A stretch of DNA of 64,000 nt from RPRB01 sp035501615 (GTDB taxonomy: Bacteria > Myxococcota > Myxococcia > Myxococcales > Myxococcaceae). A program made the translations under genes and the position numbers. The notes beneath the pieces are model-generated. The model had not been told where the DNA came from and did not search any database. It saw only the letters and a program-made list of their open reading frames with translations. This document shows, one piece after another, positions 8,069-16,906 of the stretch (position 1 is its first letter; the number at the start of each line of letters is the position of its first letter). The DNA is taken from NCBI GenBank assembly GCA_035501615.1, contig DATJVY010000117.1, positions 62,001 through 126,000 of the forward strand, given 5' to 3'.

Positions 8069-8985
8069 AGGACAGGCGGATCGGCGTGCTCATGGGGGGG
8101 CTCTCCGTGGAGCGCGAGGTCAGCTTCCGCACCGGGGCCGGCGTCGCCGCGGCGCTCCGGGGCCTCGGCTACACGGTGGTGGAGATCGACGTGCAGAAGG
8201 ACGTCGCCGAGCGGCTCCGCGCCGAGCGCGTCGACGTGGCCTTCATTGCGCTCCACGGGCGATACGGCGAGGACGGCTGCATCCAGGGACTGCTGGAGTC
8301 GATGTTCATCCCCTACACCGGCTCGGGCGTGCTCGCCTCGGCGGTGGGGATGGAGAAGGTCTTCGCCAAGCAGGTCTTCCTGGCCCATGGCATCCCCACG
8401 CCGGCGTACCGGTCCTTCGACCGCGTGGAGCACGCCCTGGCCGGTGTCGAGTCGCTGCCCTTCCCCTTCCCGGTGGTGGTGAAGCCCTCGCGCGAGGGCT
8501 CGAGCGTGGGAGTCCACATCTGCCGGACTCCCGACGCCTACCCCGCGGCGGTGGAGGATGCGGGAAAGCTCGCCGGCACACTCCTGGTGGAGCAGTTCGT
8601 TCCTGGACGCGAGGTGCAGGGCGCGGTGCTCGACGACGCGTCGCTGGGGGCGATCGAGATCGTCCCCGCGCACGAGTTCTACGACTACGAGGCCAAGTAC
8701 GCGGCCGGCAGCGGCACGAAGTACCTGTTCCCCGCCCCGCTCCCCCCCGACCAGTACGCCCGGGTCAACGAGGTCTGCCTCGCCGCGCACCGGGCCCTGG
8801 GCTGCCGCGGGGCGACCCGGTCCGACGTCATCGTCACCGCCGAGGGAGGGGTGCAGCTCCTGGAGCTCAACACCATCCCCGGGATGACTCCCACCAGCCT
8901 CCTGCCGAAGATCGCCGCCGGGCGAGGCATCGACTACCCGCAGCTCTGCGAGCGCATCCTCCTCGGCGCCCGGCTCGCGGCCTGA
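8065..8985 (+). CDS. ddl: D-alanine--D-alanine ligase
   Basis: An ATP-grasp ligase joining two D-alanines for the stem peptide. The 306-residue protein has the N-terminal GGLSVEREVSF motif, HGRYGEDGCIQG, the ATP-grasp KPSREGSSVGV loop, the metal-binding GATRSDV segment and the C-terminal ELNTIPGMTPTSLLPK motif. Length is normal for the DdlB type. It is coupled to murB by a 4-bp overlap. Confidence 0.96.
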   Translation: MKDRRIGVLMGGLSVEREVSFRTGAGVAAALRGLGYTVVEIDVQKDVAERLRAERVDVAFIALHGRYGEDGCIQGLLESMFIPYTGSGVLASAVGMEKVFAKQVFLAHGIPTPAYRSFDRVEHALAGVESLPFPFPVVVKPSREGSSVGVHICRTPDAYPAAVEDAGKLAGTLLVEQFVPGREVQGAVLDDASLGAIEIVPAHEFYDYEAKYAAGSGTKYLFPAPLPPDQYARVNEVCLAAHRALGCRGATRSDVIVTAEGGVQLLELNTIPGMTPTSLLPKIAAGRGIDYPQLCERILLGARLAA

Positions 8986-9054
8986 CCCCCGACGGACGGG
9001 TCCGGCGAGAGGGTCCGCGCCGTTACAGGGCTGTGGTCGAAAACTGGCGCGACC

Positions 9055-9086
9055 TCTGATCCGGGCCGAGCATGCCTCGGATCAGA
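9055..9086 (+). promoter_or_regulatory. Hairpin covering the ftsQ translation start
   Basis: TCTGATCCG (9055-9063) and CGGATCAGA (9078-9086) form a perfect 9-bp inverted repeat whose last base is the A of the ftsQ ATG at 9086. An alternative inner stem CCGAG/CTCGG (9066-9070 with 9076-9080) is also possible. No clear Shine-Dalgarno precedes ftsQ, so the structure could limit ftsQ translation. A DNA-level operator in the ddl-ftsQ gap is the other reading. Confidence 0.45.
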
Positions 9087-9901
9087 TGTCCGGCGTCCTC
9101 GCCCCCAGGAACCGGCGCCGCCGCGGCGACGGTGGAGCCCCCCCTGCCCCCGGCGGACGGGCGCTGCTGCACGGGCTGGCGCTCGTCCTCGCCCTGGCCT
9201 CCCTGGGCTGGATCGGCCTCCAGCTCGACGCCTGGGCCTCCGCCTCGCCCCGGTTCGCCCTCCGCACGGTGAAGGTGCGGGGGCTCCACCGCGCCACCGA
9301 GAACGAGCTGCTCCTCCTGGCGGGTGTCGCTCCGGGGGACAACCTCTGGGAGCTGCAGACCGCCGCGGTGGCCCAGGCGATGGGCGCCCACCCCTGGGTT
9401 CGCTCGGTCGAGGTGACCCGGAGCTTGCCCGACACCCTCGAGATCCGGGTCGAGGAGCGGGCGGCGGTGGCCCTGGCCTCCCTCGGCGACCTGTACGTGG
9501 TCGACGCCGACGGAGCGCCGTTCAAGCGGGTGTCCCCCGCCGAGTCTCTGGACCTGCCTCTCTTGACCGGGCTCACCCGCGAGGCCGCGGAGAAGGACCC
9601 CGCCGCCATCGCCCCCCGGCTGCGCGAGGCGCTGGCGGTGGCCGACGCCTACCAGCGCGCCTTCGAGCGCCCCAGGCTCTCCGAGATCCAGATCGGCGAG
9701 GCCGGTTTCGAGCTGGTCGCCACCGACGGGGTGCGGGTGGTGCTCGGGCGCGACGATCTGGACGGACAGCTCCGGCGCCTCCGCCGCGTCCGGGAAGAGC
9801 TGCAGCAGCGAGGGCTCCTCGCCGCCGCCATTCACCTCGAGAACCGCGTCCGGCCCGGCTGGGTCGCGGTGCAGATCCAGCCCGGCGCGAGGGCGCGCTA
9901 G
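9086..9901 (+). CDS. ftsQ: FtsQ/DivIB cell division protein
   Basis: A 271-residue bitopic membrane protein: a basic cytoplasmic N terminus with an Arg-rich stretch, one transmembrane helix near residues 30-48, then a POTRA domain (FALRTVKVRGLHRATENEL) and the beta domain (LEIRVEERAAVALASLGDLYVVDADG). FtsQ links early division proteins to FtsL/FtsB at the septum. It follows ddl by 100 bp and precedes ftsA, the standard order. A hairpin overlaps the ATG. Confidence 0.92.
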   Translation: MSGVLAPRNRRRRGDGGAPPAPGGRALLHGLALVLALASLGWIGLQLDAWASASPRFALRTVKVRGLHRATENELLLLAGVAPGDNLWELQTAAVAQAMGAHPWVRSVEVTRSLPDTLEIRVEERAAVALASLGDLYVVDADGAPFKRVSPAESLDLPLLTGLTREAAEKDPAAIAPRLREALAVADAYQRAFERPRLSEIQIGEAGFELVATDGVRVVLGRDDLDGQLRRLRRVREELQQRGLLAAAIHLENRVRPGWVAVQIQPGARAR

Positions 9902-9929
9902 CCGTACTGCGAGAAGGGACGGAAGTCAC

Positions 9930-11162
9930 ATGGCCAAGCAGAAGGGTGGAGAGATCGTCGTCGGGCTGGACATCGGGACGACGAAGATCTGCGCCATCGT
10001 CGGGGAGCTCACCGAGAACGGCATCGACATCATCGGGATCGGCACCCACCCCTCCAAGGGCCTCCGCAAGGGCGTGGTGGTCAACATCGAGGCCACCGTC
10101 GCGTCGATCCGCCGCGCGGTCGAGGAAGCCGAGCTGATGGCCGGCTGCGAGATCACCACCGTCTACACCGGCATCGCCGGCGGTCACATCAAGGGCTTCA
10201 ACAGCCAGGGCATCGTCGCGGTGAAGGACAAGGAGGTCCGCGAGGCGGACATCACCCGGGTCATCGACGCGGCCAAGGCGGTCGCCATCCCGATGGACCG
10301 CGAGGTGATCCACGTCCTCCCTCAGGAGTTCATCATCGACGACCAGGGCGGCATCAAGGAGCCGCTGGGCATGGCCGGCGTCCGCCTGGAGGCCAAGGTC
10401 CACATCGTGACCGGCGCGGTGTCGAGCGCCCAGAACATCGTCAAGTGCGCCAACCGGACGGGCCTCAACGTCGCGGACATCGTGCTCCAGCCGCTGGCCT
10501 CGAGCGAGGCGGTCCTCGGCGAGGACGAGAAGGAGCTGGGGGTCTGTCTGGTCGACATTGGCGGCGGGACCACCGACATCGCCATCTTCTCGGGCGGGAG
10601 CATCGCCCACACCGCGGTCATCGCCCTGGGCGGCAACAACCTGACCTCGGACATCGCCATCGGGCTGCGCACGCCGGCGCACGAGGCCGAGCGAATCAAG
10701 CAGCGCTACGGCTGCGCGATGGCCTCGATGGTCGACAAGGAAGAGACGATCGAGGTCCCCTCGGTCGGCGGCCGCCAGCCCAGGGTCCTGGGCCGGCAGA
10801 TCCTCTGCGAGATCCTCGAGCCGCGGGTGGAGGAGATCTTCCAGCTGGTCCACCGCGAGATCCAGAAGTGCGGCTTCGAGGATCTGCTCGCCAGCGGGGT
10901 GGTGATCACCGGCGGCTCCACGCTGCTCGCCGGGATGCCCGAGCTGGCCGAGGAGGTGCTGGGGCTGCCGGTCCGCCGTGGGATGCCGCGGGGAATCGGT
11001 GGGCTGGTCGACGTCGTGAAGAGCCCCATGTACGCCACCGGCGTCGGGCTGGTCGTCTACGGGGCGCGGCACACCGACCGGCGCCTGTTCCGGATCCGCG
11101 AGGACAACGTCTACCGGAAGGTGCGTGGGCGGATGCGGGAGTGGCTGGAGGAGATCTTCTAG
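9930..11162 (+). CDS. ftsA: FtsA, actin-like cell division protein
   Basis: FtsA is the actin-fold ATPase that tethers FtsZ to the membrane. The 410-residue protein shows the phosphate-1 motif GLDIGTTKICAIVGE near the start, phosphate-2 IGGGTTDIAIF near residue 208, the adenosine motif ITGGSTLLAGM near residue 327, and a C-terminal amphipathic helix (MREWLEEIF) that would insert in the membrane. It is preceded by an AAGGGAC-type SD and followed after a short gap by ftsZ. Confidence 0.97.
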   Translation: MAKQKGGEIVVGLDIGTTKICAIVGELTENGIDIIGIGTHPSKGLRKGVVVNIEATVASIRRAVEEAELMAGCEITTVYTGIAGGHIKGFNSQGIVAVKDKEVREADITRVIDAAKAVAIPMDREVIHVLPQEFIIDDQGGIKEPLGMAGVRLEAKVHIVTGAVSSAQNIVKCANRTGLNVADIVLQPLASSEAVLGEDEKELGVCLVDIGGGTTDIAIFSGGSIAHTAVIALGGNNLTSDIAIGLRTPAHEAERIKQRYGCAMASMVDKEETIEVPSVGGRQPRVLGRQILCEILEPRVEEIFQLVHREIQKCGFEDLLASGVVITGGSTLLAGMPELAEEVLGLPVRRGMPRGIGGLVDVVKSPMYATGVGLVVYGARHTDRRLFRIREDNVYRKVRGRMREWLEEIF

Positions 11163-11189
11163 GGACTGGCGATGACCCGGAGACAGCGC

Positions 11190-12371
11190 ATGGACAACTT
11201 CGACGAGAGCAAGCAGGCCGCGAAGATCAGGGTGGTGGGCGTGGGCGGGGCGGGCTGCAACGCGATCAACACCATGATCGCCGCTGCCCTCGACCGGGTG
11301 CACTTCGTCGCCGCCAACACCGACATCCAGGCTCTCGCGGCGAACCAGGCCGCGACCAAGATCCAGATCGGTGAGGCGCTGACCAAGGGGCTCGGCGCCG
11401 GCGCCAATCCCGAGGTCGGACGCCAGGCGGCGCTGGAGAGCAAGGACGAGATCGCCCACGCCCTCGAGGGGGCGGACATGGTGTTCGTCACCGCCGGGAT
11501 GGGCGGCGGAACGGGCACCGGCGCGGCTCCGATCATCGCCGACGTGGCCCGCTCGCTGGGCGCGCTCACCGTGGCGGTGGTGACCAAGCCCTTCCACTTC
11601 GAGGGGAACAAGCGACGAAAGCAAGCCGAGGCGGGCCTGATCGAGCTCAAGGCCTCGGTCGATACGCTGATCACCATCCCGAACCAGCGGCTGCTCGGCC
11701 TCGGCGGTCAGAGCATGCCGTTGCTCGAGACCTTCAAGCGCGCCGACGAGGTGCTGCTCAACGCCGTGCAGGGAATCAGCGACCTCATCCAGTACCACGG
11801 CTACATCAACGTCGACTTCGCGGACGTGAAGACCATCATGAGCGACCGGGGCCTGGCGCTGATGGGCACCGGCCGCGCCTCGGGCGAGAAGCGAGCGGTC
11901 ACCGCCATGCAGCAGGCGATCAGCTCTCCGTTGCTCGAGGACGTGCAGATCGACGGGGCGACCGGGCTCCTGATCAACATCACCGGCGGTCGGGACCTGA
12001 CCCTCCAGGAGGTCAACGAGGCGCTCACGCTCGTGCACGACGCGGCCGACGAGGAGGCGGAGATCATCTTCGGCAGCCTCATCGACGAGAACGTCTCGGA
12101 CGAGGTGAAGATCACCATCATCGCCACCGGGTTCCAGCACCGGACGGCGGAGGTCCGCCGGGTGGCGAACGTGCCGGCCCAGGTTCCGGCCCGCGCCGCC
12201 GCTGCTCCCACGGAGGCGGCTCCCCACGGTCCAGTCCGGCCCCGCACCACCACGCCAGAGCCGAGGCCGCTCGCCCCCAGCCGTCCGCTCAAGGAGCCCG
12301 CCCTGCCCGTGGACGAGGACCAGTTCGACATTCCCACCTTCCTCCGGCGACAGGGGCAGGGGGACGTCTAG
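11190..12371 (+). CDS. ftsZ: FtsZ, tubulin-like cell division GTPase
   Basis: FtsZ polymerises into the division ring. Visible are the N-terminal VGGAGCNAINTM loop, the tubulin signature GMGGGTGTGAAP and the T7/synergy region NVDFADVKTIM. A Pro/Ala-rich linker then leads to the C-terminal peptide DIPTFLRRQ that binds FtsA and other partners. The frame also has an ATG at 11172; I prefer 11190 because GGAGA lies six bases upstream and the protein then starts MDNFDESKQ, like myxobacterial FtsZ. 393 residues. Confidence 0.97.
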   Translation: MDNFDESKQAAKIRVVGVGGAGCNAINTMIAAALDRVHFVAANTDIQALAANQAATKIQIGEALTKGLGAGANPEVGRQAALESKDEIAHALEGADMVFVTAGMGGGTGTGAAPIIADVARSLGALTVAVVTKPFHFEGNKRRKQAEAGLIELKASVDTLITIPNQRLLGLGGQSMPLLETFKRADEVLLNAVQGISDLIQYHGYINVDFADVKTIMSDRGLALMGTGRASGEKRAVTAMQQAISSPLLEDVQIDGATGLLINITGGRDLTLQEVNEALTLVHDAADEEAEIIFGSLIDENVSDEVKITIIATGFQHRTAEVRRVANVPAQVPARAAAAPTEAAPHGPVRPRTTTPEPRPLAPSRPLKEPALPVDEDQFDIPTFLRRQGQGDV

Positions 12372-12386
12372 CCCGTCGGTGGGAGA

Positions 12387-13100
12387 TCAGGCCGCGCCTG
12401 ACGAACGCCAGCGGTACATCCGCTGGCGGTGGCTCGTCCCCGCGAGCGCGGCGAAGAGGTGACCCCGGAAGACCATCACCAGGTGGAGCAGCGCGCCCTC
12501 GACGACGGGCGTGAGCAGCTGCCCCAGCGTCCCGAACATCGCCAGGGGGGAGGGGGGCAGGAAGTAGAAGCCGGCGAGGATGAGGAGATTCGGAATCCCC
12601 CACTCGATCCAGTTCTCCTGGAGGAACTGGACCGACCGCTGGATGGTCTCCAGCCCGCCTCGGCTGCCTCGCTGGTAGATGACCTCGGGCGTCGCGTTCA
12701 GGAGGATGAGGGCGGCATACTTCAGCAGCTCGCCGAAATCGAAGCTCGAGCGAGGGATCAGCTCGATCAACAGCGACGCGATCCAGAAGACGAACATGAG
12801 GTTCGCCACGGACCAGAAGTACACGCCGAAGCTCCTGCCGAACTCGTCCAGTCTCACCCGCGACTTCGCGACCACCTCTCCGAGGAAGTACAGGTAGCAG
12901 CTCGCTGCCGCGGCCCACACCGCCCAGACGACGAACGAGCCGAGTCGCCCGAGTGCCCCGACGACCAGCGCCGTGGCGAACTGGTTCGCCTCCAGGATCA
13001 CGATGGGTAGCAACAGGGTCCAGGCGTTCTTCCGGATCCCGGCCAGGGCTTGCCGGAGCGCATCGGCATAGATGCGGAGGTAGACGGTCACGACGTTCAT
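12387..13100 (-). CDS. Polytopic membrane protein, function unknown
   Basis: A 237-residue protein with about six hydrophobic segments, among them WTLLLPIVILEANQF, FVVWAVWAAAASCYLYFL and NLLILAGFYFLPP, and a short soluble tail. It resembles the broad class of DUF4013/YesL-like integral membrane proteins but I cannot assign a family. The open frame extends to 13286, yet the ATG at 13100 directly precedes the first helix and avoids overlap with the divergent biotin carboxylase gene. It converges on ftsZ with a 15-bp gap. Confidence 0.6.
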   Translation of the reverse strand: MNVVTVYLRIYADALRQALAGIRKNAWTLLLPIVILEANQFATALVVGALGRLGSFVVWAVWAAAASCYLYFLGEVVAKSRVRLDEFGRSFGVYFWSVANLMFVFWIASLLIELIPRSSFDFGELLKYAALILLNATPEVIYQRGSRGGLETIQRSVQFLQENWIEWGIPNLLILAGFYFLPPSPLAMFGTLGQLLTPVVEGALLHLVMVFRGHLFAALAGTSHRQRMYRWRSSGAA

Positions 13101-13200
13101 GGCGCGAAGGCGGGACCATGTCATCCGGAGCGTCCGCGTGCCACCCCGATGCTTGCCCCGCCGGCGGCCGGCATGGCAGCGTGCGCCGCCCGACGCCGCC

Positions 13201-14550
13201 ATGTTCCGCTCCCTGCTCATCGCCAACCGAGGAGAGATCGCCCGCCGCATCGGGACGGTGGCCCGGTCGATGGGTCTCCGGACCATCGCGGTCTACTCGG
13301 ACGCCGACGCCCAGGCCCCCTTCGTCCGGGAGGCGGACCAGGCCGTGCGGCTGGGCCCTCCGCCCCCGAAGGACAGCTACCTCGACGTGAACGCGCTGAT
13401 CCGCGCCGCCCGCGAGACCCGCGCCGAGGCGGTGCACCCCGGCTACGGCTTCGTGTCCGAGAACGCCGAGTTCGCGCGGGCCTGCACGGAGGCGGGCATC
13501 GTCTTCGTCGGCCCGCCGCCCGAGTCGATGGCCCGGATGAAGGACAAGGCCCAGGCCCGGGCCCTCGCGTCGGGTGCGGGCGTGCCGGTGGTCCCCGGGA
13601 GCGACGGCGTGGTCGCCGACCTCCGGGGCGCGAGCGAGGCCGCGGAGCAGATCGGCTTCCCCGTGCTGGTGAAGGCCGCCGGCGGAGGCGGGGGAATCGG
13701 GATGGCCGTGGCCGGCTCGATGGCCGAGCTGGAGAAGGCGTTCAGGGCCTGTGCCGATCGGGCCCGCGCCGCCTTCGGGCGGGACGCGGTGTATCTCGAG
13801 CGCTACTTCCCGGCTCCCCGGCACATCGAGGTGCAGATCCTCGGGGACACCCAGGGCACCCTGCTCCAGGTCCTCGAGCGCGAATGCAGCATCCAGCGCC
13901 GGCACCAGAAGGTGGTCGAGGAGGCGGGGAGCCCGCTCTTTCTCCAGGGGCGCAATCCCGAGCTGCTCCAGCGGATGAGCCGCGCAGCGCTCGCCGCCGC
14001 CCGGGCCTTCGGCTACGCCAACGCCGGGACGGTGGAGTTCCTCGTCTCCGACGGCGAGTTCTTCTTCATCGAGATGAACGCCCGGCTCCAGGTGGAGCAT
14101 CCGGTGACCGAGCTGACCACCGGGGTGGACCTCATCGGCTGGCAGCTGCGCATCGCCGCCGGCGAGCGGCTGACCCTGCGGCAGGAGGACATCCGGCGTC
14201 GGGGTCACGCGCTCGAGTTCCGCATCTACGCCGAGGATCCGGTCCGGTTCCTCCCCAGCCCCGGACCGCTGAACGTCTTCCGTCCACCCGAGGGCGACGG
14301 CATCCGCGTCGACGCCGGCTACGCCGAGGGTGGGGTGGTGACTCCTTACTACGACCCGCTGCTCGCCAAGCTCATCGTCTCCGGCAAGGATCGGGAGGAG
14401 GCCATCCAGCGCGCGGAGGGTGCGCTGGAGCGGTTCGACATCCAGGGCCTGAAGACCAACGTTCCCCTCCACCTGCGCATCGTGCGCGACCGCGCCTTCC
14501 AGGAGGGCGCGCTGGATACCCACTTCCTGGAACACCACGCCAAAGCCTGA
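13201..14550 (+). CDS. Biotin carboxylase (AccC-like)
   Basis: An ATP-dependent biotin carboxylase that carboxylates biotin on a carrier protein. The 449 residues have FRSLLIANRGEIARRI at the start, YPGYGF-type HPGYGFVSENAEF, the ATP-grasp glycine loop KAAGGGGGIGM, ERECSIQRRHQKVVEE, and the active-site EMNARLQVEHPVTE. The frame is open from 13099, but the ATG at 13201 begins exactly at the conserved N terminus. A separate biotin carrier gene follows after 21 bp. No carboxyltransferase lies nearby, so the acyl-CoA or keto-acid substrate is not determined. Confidence 0.93.
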   Translation: MFRSLLIANRGEIARRIGTVARSMGLRTIAVYSDADAQAPFVREADQAVRLGPPPPKDSYLDVNALIRAARETRAEAVHPGYGFVSENAEFARACTEAGIVFVGPPPESMARMKDKAQARALASGAGVPVVPGSDGVVADLRGASEAAEQIGFPVLVKAAGGGGGIGMAVAGSMAELEKAFRACADRARAAFGRDAVYLERYFPAPRHIEVQILGDTQGTLLQVLERECSIQRRHQKVVEEAGSPLFLQGRNPELLQRMSRAALAAARAFGYANAGTVEFLVSDGEFFFIEMNARLQVEHPVTELTTGVDLIGWQLRIAAGERLTLRQEDIRRRGHALEFRIYAEDPVRFLPSPGPLNVFRPPEGDGIRVDAGYAEGGVVTPYYDPLLAKLIVSGKDREEAIQRAEGALERFDIQGLKTNVPLHLRIVRDRAFQEGALDTHFLEHHAKA

Positions 14551-14571
14551 CCCGAAGAGGAGCGCCCGACG

Positions 14572-14784
14572 ATGGACGTCCCCGCCCACATCACCGGCAC
14601 CGTGTGGAAGGTCGAGGTCTCGGTCGGCCAGAAGGTGGCCGCCGGCGACGTGCTGGTCATCCTCGAGTCGATGAAGATGGAGATGCCGGTGGAGGCACCG
14701 GACGCGGGCACGGTCAAGGAGGTCCGCTGCCAGCCCAGCCAGCCGGTGAACGAGGGCGACGTGCTGGTCGTGCTCGGGCCGTGA
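14572..14784 (+). CDS. Biotin carboxyl carrier / biotinyl-domain protein
   Basis: A 70-residue stand-alone biotinyl domain with the biotinylation motif ESMKMEM (Lys35) in the middle and the paired glycine turns typical of the fold. It would swing carboxybiotin between the upstream carboxylase and an unidentified carboxyltransferase. A strong GAGGAG ribosome binding site lies upstream. The stop overlaps the GTG of the enoyl-CoA hydratase gene. Confidence 0.93.
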   Translation: MDVPAHITGTVWKVEVSVGQKVAAGDVLVILESMKMEMPVEAPDAGTVKEVRCQPSQPVNEGDVLVVLGP

Positions 14785-15551
14785 ACTCCGACGGCCGGCT
14801 GGAGCGCTCCTGGCTGCCCGGGGGCGTCCGGGTCCTGACGCTCGAGCGGCCGCAGCGCCGGAACGCGCTCACGCCGTTCCTCCTCGACGCCCTGGCAGAG
14901 GCGCTCGAGCCCGACCCGGCGGTTCGCGCCCTGGTCCTCGAGGCGAGGGGGGCCGCCTTCTGCGCCGGCTACGACCTGGCCCAGCTCGGCGCGGACGCGG
15001 CAGCCGCCCGGTCGCCGGACGCGCGCATCCAGGAGGTGCTGGCGATGCTCGAGGGGCATCCGGCACCGAGCGTGGCCGTGGTGCACGGAGCGGCCTTCGG
15101 CGCCGGCTGCGAGCTGGCCTGCGCCTGCGACTTCCGGGTGGGGACGCCGGACACGGTGCTGTGCATGCCTCCGGTGCGCCTGGGCGTGGTCTACGCTCCC
15201 GAGGGCATCTGGCGGGTGGCCCGGCTGGCGGGGCTGCAGCGCGCCCGGTGGATGTTCCTCACCGCGGCCGAGCTCTCCGCCGCCGAGGCGCTGTCCTGGG
15301 GGCTGCTCGACGTGGTCGCCGACGATGCCGCCGCCCGGGCGCACGCGCTGGCTGCATCGCTCGCCTCGGGCGCGCCACTGGCGATGGCCGGGCTACGCGG
15401 GGCACTGCGCGCGATGGGAAGGGCCCCCATCGACCCCGCCGCTCGCGCCGAGCTCGAGCGGCTCCGGACCGAGGCCTTCGCCTCCGAGGATGCGCAGGAG
15501 GCGCGGAACGCGATGCGAGAGAAGCGGGCGCCTCGCTGGAAGGGCCGGTGA
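14781..15551 (+). CDS. Enoyl-CoA hydratase/isomerase family protein
   Basis: A 256-residue crotonase-fold protein. VLTLERPQRRNAL, the oxyanion-hole segments AAFCAGYDL and HGAAFGAGCELACACD, and the downstream GLLDVVADD are family hallmarks. The position of the usual catalytic Glu pair is only partly conserved, so hydratase versus isomerase or decarboxylase activity cannot be settled. The GTG at 14781 overlaps the carrier-protein stop (GTGA). Together with the carboxylase and carrier it suggests a branched-chain or short-chain acyl-CoA pathway. Confidence 0.88.
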   Translation: MNSDGRLERSWLPGGVRVLTLERPQRRNALTPFLLDALAEALEPDPAVRALVLEARGAAFCAGYDLAQLGADAAAARSPDARIQEVLAMLEGHPAPSVAVVHGAAFGAGCELACACDFRVGTPDTVLCMPPVRLGVVYAPEGIWRVARLAGLQRARWMFLTAAELSAAEALSWGLLDVVADDAAARAHALAASLASGAPLAMAGLRGALRAMGRAPIDPAARAELERLRTEAFASEDAQEARNAMREKRAPRWKGR

Positions 15552-15558
15552 GCGGCCT

Positions 15559-15951
15559 TCAGAGCGCGGCGATGCACTCGATCTCGATGTCGAACCGGAA
15601 GGGCCAGGCCGGCACGTTCACGAACGTGCGCGCCGGAGGATCCCCCGGGAAGTACCGGGCGTAGATGGCGTTGACCTCGGCGAACTTGTCGGCCCGGGTG
15701 CAGTACACCGTGCACTTCACGACCTTCCCGAGCGCGGAGCCCGCGGTCTCGACGCAGCGCCTCAGCTGCTCGAGAACGATCTCCGTCTGTCGCTCGAGGG
15801 GCGCGTCCACGATCTCGCCGGTCTCCGGGTCGAAGGGCGGAAGGCCGGAGACGTAGATCGTGTCTCCTTGACGCGTCACCACGGAGGCAGGTGCCTTCCT
15901 CCGTTCCAGGAACGTCGACAGCGGCTCGACCCGGATGACCTCTCGGTTCAT
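15559..15951 (-). CDS. RidA/YjgF family protein
   Basis: A 130-residue RidA-superfamily protein; such trimers hydrolyse reactive enamine/imine intermediates. VSGLPPFDPETGEI, QLRRCVETAGSALGKVVKCTVY and FPGDPPARTFVNV match the family, including the ligand-binding Arg in the last segment. The start ATG at 15951 has AAGGAGG just upstream; the open frame beyond it is not coding. It converges on the enoyl-CoA hydratase gene with 7 bp between the stops. Confidence 0.9.
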   Translation of the reverse strand: MNREVIRVEPLSTFLERRKAPASVVTRQGDTIYVSGLPPFDPETGEIVDAPLERQTEIVLEQLRRCVETAGSALGKVVKCTVYCTRADKFAEVNAIYARYFPGDPPARTFVNVPAWPFRFDIEIECIAAL

Positions 15952-16239
15952 GGCACGTCCTCCTTCCGGCCGTCCTCGCCGGAGCTCCGAGCATGAGCAC
16001 CGGAGGTCGAGGTGGTTTCGGGGGCGGCCGAGGCGTCCCATCGGGAACGACTGCCCCGGTCCTTCGAGAGAACCCAGCCGGATGAGGTGGCCCCATGGAC
16101 GAGGGCGCCGATCCGCCGGGCGGGTTCGGTCCGCGAGCCCACAAAGTATTGGCCGTTCGGGCGCTTACAGGGGTGAGCACGCGCCGGCCGCGCGCACGAA
16201 CCGAGCTCATCTCGACGCGTCATACTCGGGTTCGCTCGC

Positions 16240-16818
16240 ATGGGAGACGACGAACAGGTGGCGCGCCTGGTGTCGGCCGGGAACACGCGGCAGGCCGCAA
16301 CGCTGGTGATCCAGACTCACGGCCCCGCGGTGCTCCGCTACCTGGGTGCGCTGCTCGGGGAGGAGGGCGCGGTCGACGACGCCTTTTCCCTGTTCGGCGA
16401 GTGGGTGTGGCGGGGCATCGCGAACTTTCGGGGTGAGGCACCGCTCCGGTCGTGGGCGCTCGGGGTCGCCTGGAACGCTGCGCAGCGCGTCCGCGACGAG
16501 GCCTGGCAGAAGCACAGGGCGCGTCTGAGCACCGGCTTCGCATCCAGGCTGGTGGCGAAGATTCGCACCACCTCACCGGGCACGCTGGAGCGACGCGCCG
16601 AAGGCCTCGATCGGCTCCGGGGTGAGCTGGCAGCCGAGGACCAGAATCTGCTGGTGCTGCGACTCGACCAGGAGCTCGCCTGGGAGGAGATCGCCGTGGT
16701 GCTCTCCGGTGGTGGCCCCCCGGTCAAGCCGGCCGCGCTCCGCAAGCGCTTCGAGCGGCTCAGGGAGCGGATGGCGAAGCGGGCCCGGGAGCAGGGGCTG
16801 CTGAACGGCCAGGGCTAG
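16240..16818 (+). CDS. ECF-type sigma factor, copy 1
   Basis: A 192-residue sigma70-family protein. Region 2 lies around LFGEWVWRGIANFRGEAPLR with the DNA-melting helix WALGVAWNAAQRV. Region 4 lies around LVLRLDQELAWEEIAVVL, with the Arg-rich recognition end LRKRFERLRERM. It is clearly paralogous to the sigma factor at 23841: the two share the same N-terminal helix plan, the ATL..(T/Y)GP..L motif and the C-terminal RARREGLL-like end. No anti-sigma gene is adjacent. It precedes, on the same strand, a PEP-synthase-like gene (88-bp gap). Confidence 0.82.
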   Translation: MGDDEQVARLVSAGNTRQAATLVIQTHGPAVLRYLGALLGEEGAVDDAFSLFGEWVWRGIANFRGEAPLRSWALGVAWNAAQRVRDEAWQKHRARLSTGFASRLVAKIRTTSPGTLERRAEGLDRLRGELAAEDQNLLVLRLDQELAWEEIAVVLSGGGPPVKPAALRKRFERLRERMAKRAREQGLLNGQG

Positions 16819-16906
16819 CGGCCTGTCACATCCTCCGGGGCGCCCGTACGTACGATCGGGCGGCCAGCCGTGGCTTCCAGGAGGCCGCTCGTCGACAGGT
16901 GCAGCC

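Noticed and set aside
9573..12227. Antisense open frame of 884 codons across ftsQ, ftsA and ftsZ
   Set aside because: It lies entirely opposite three certain division genes, is rich in His, Arg, Asp and Gly as GC-rich shadow frames are, and shows no domain.
16845..16854. Palindrome CGTACGTACG before the PEP-synthase-like gene as a sigma or regulator site
   Set aside because: A single 10-bp palindrome in GC-rich DNA with no second copy at the other locus promoters is too weak to call.
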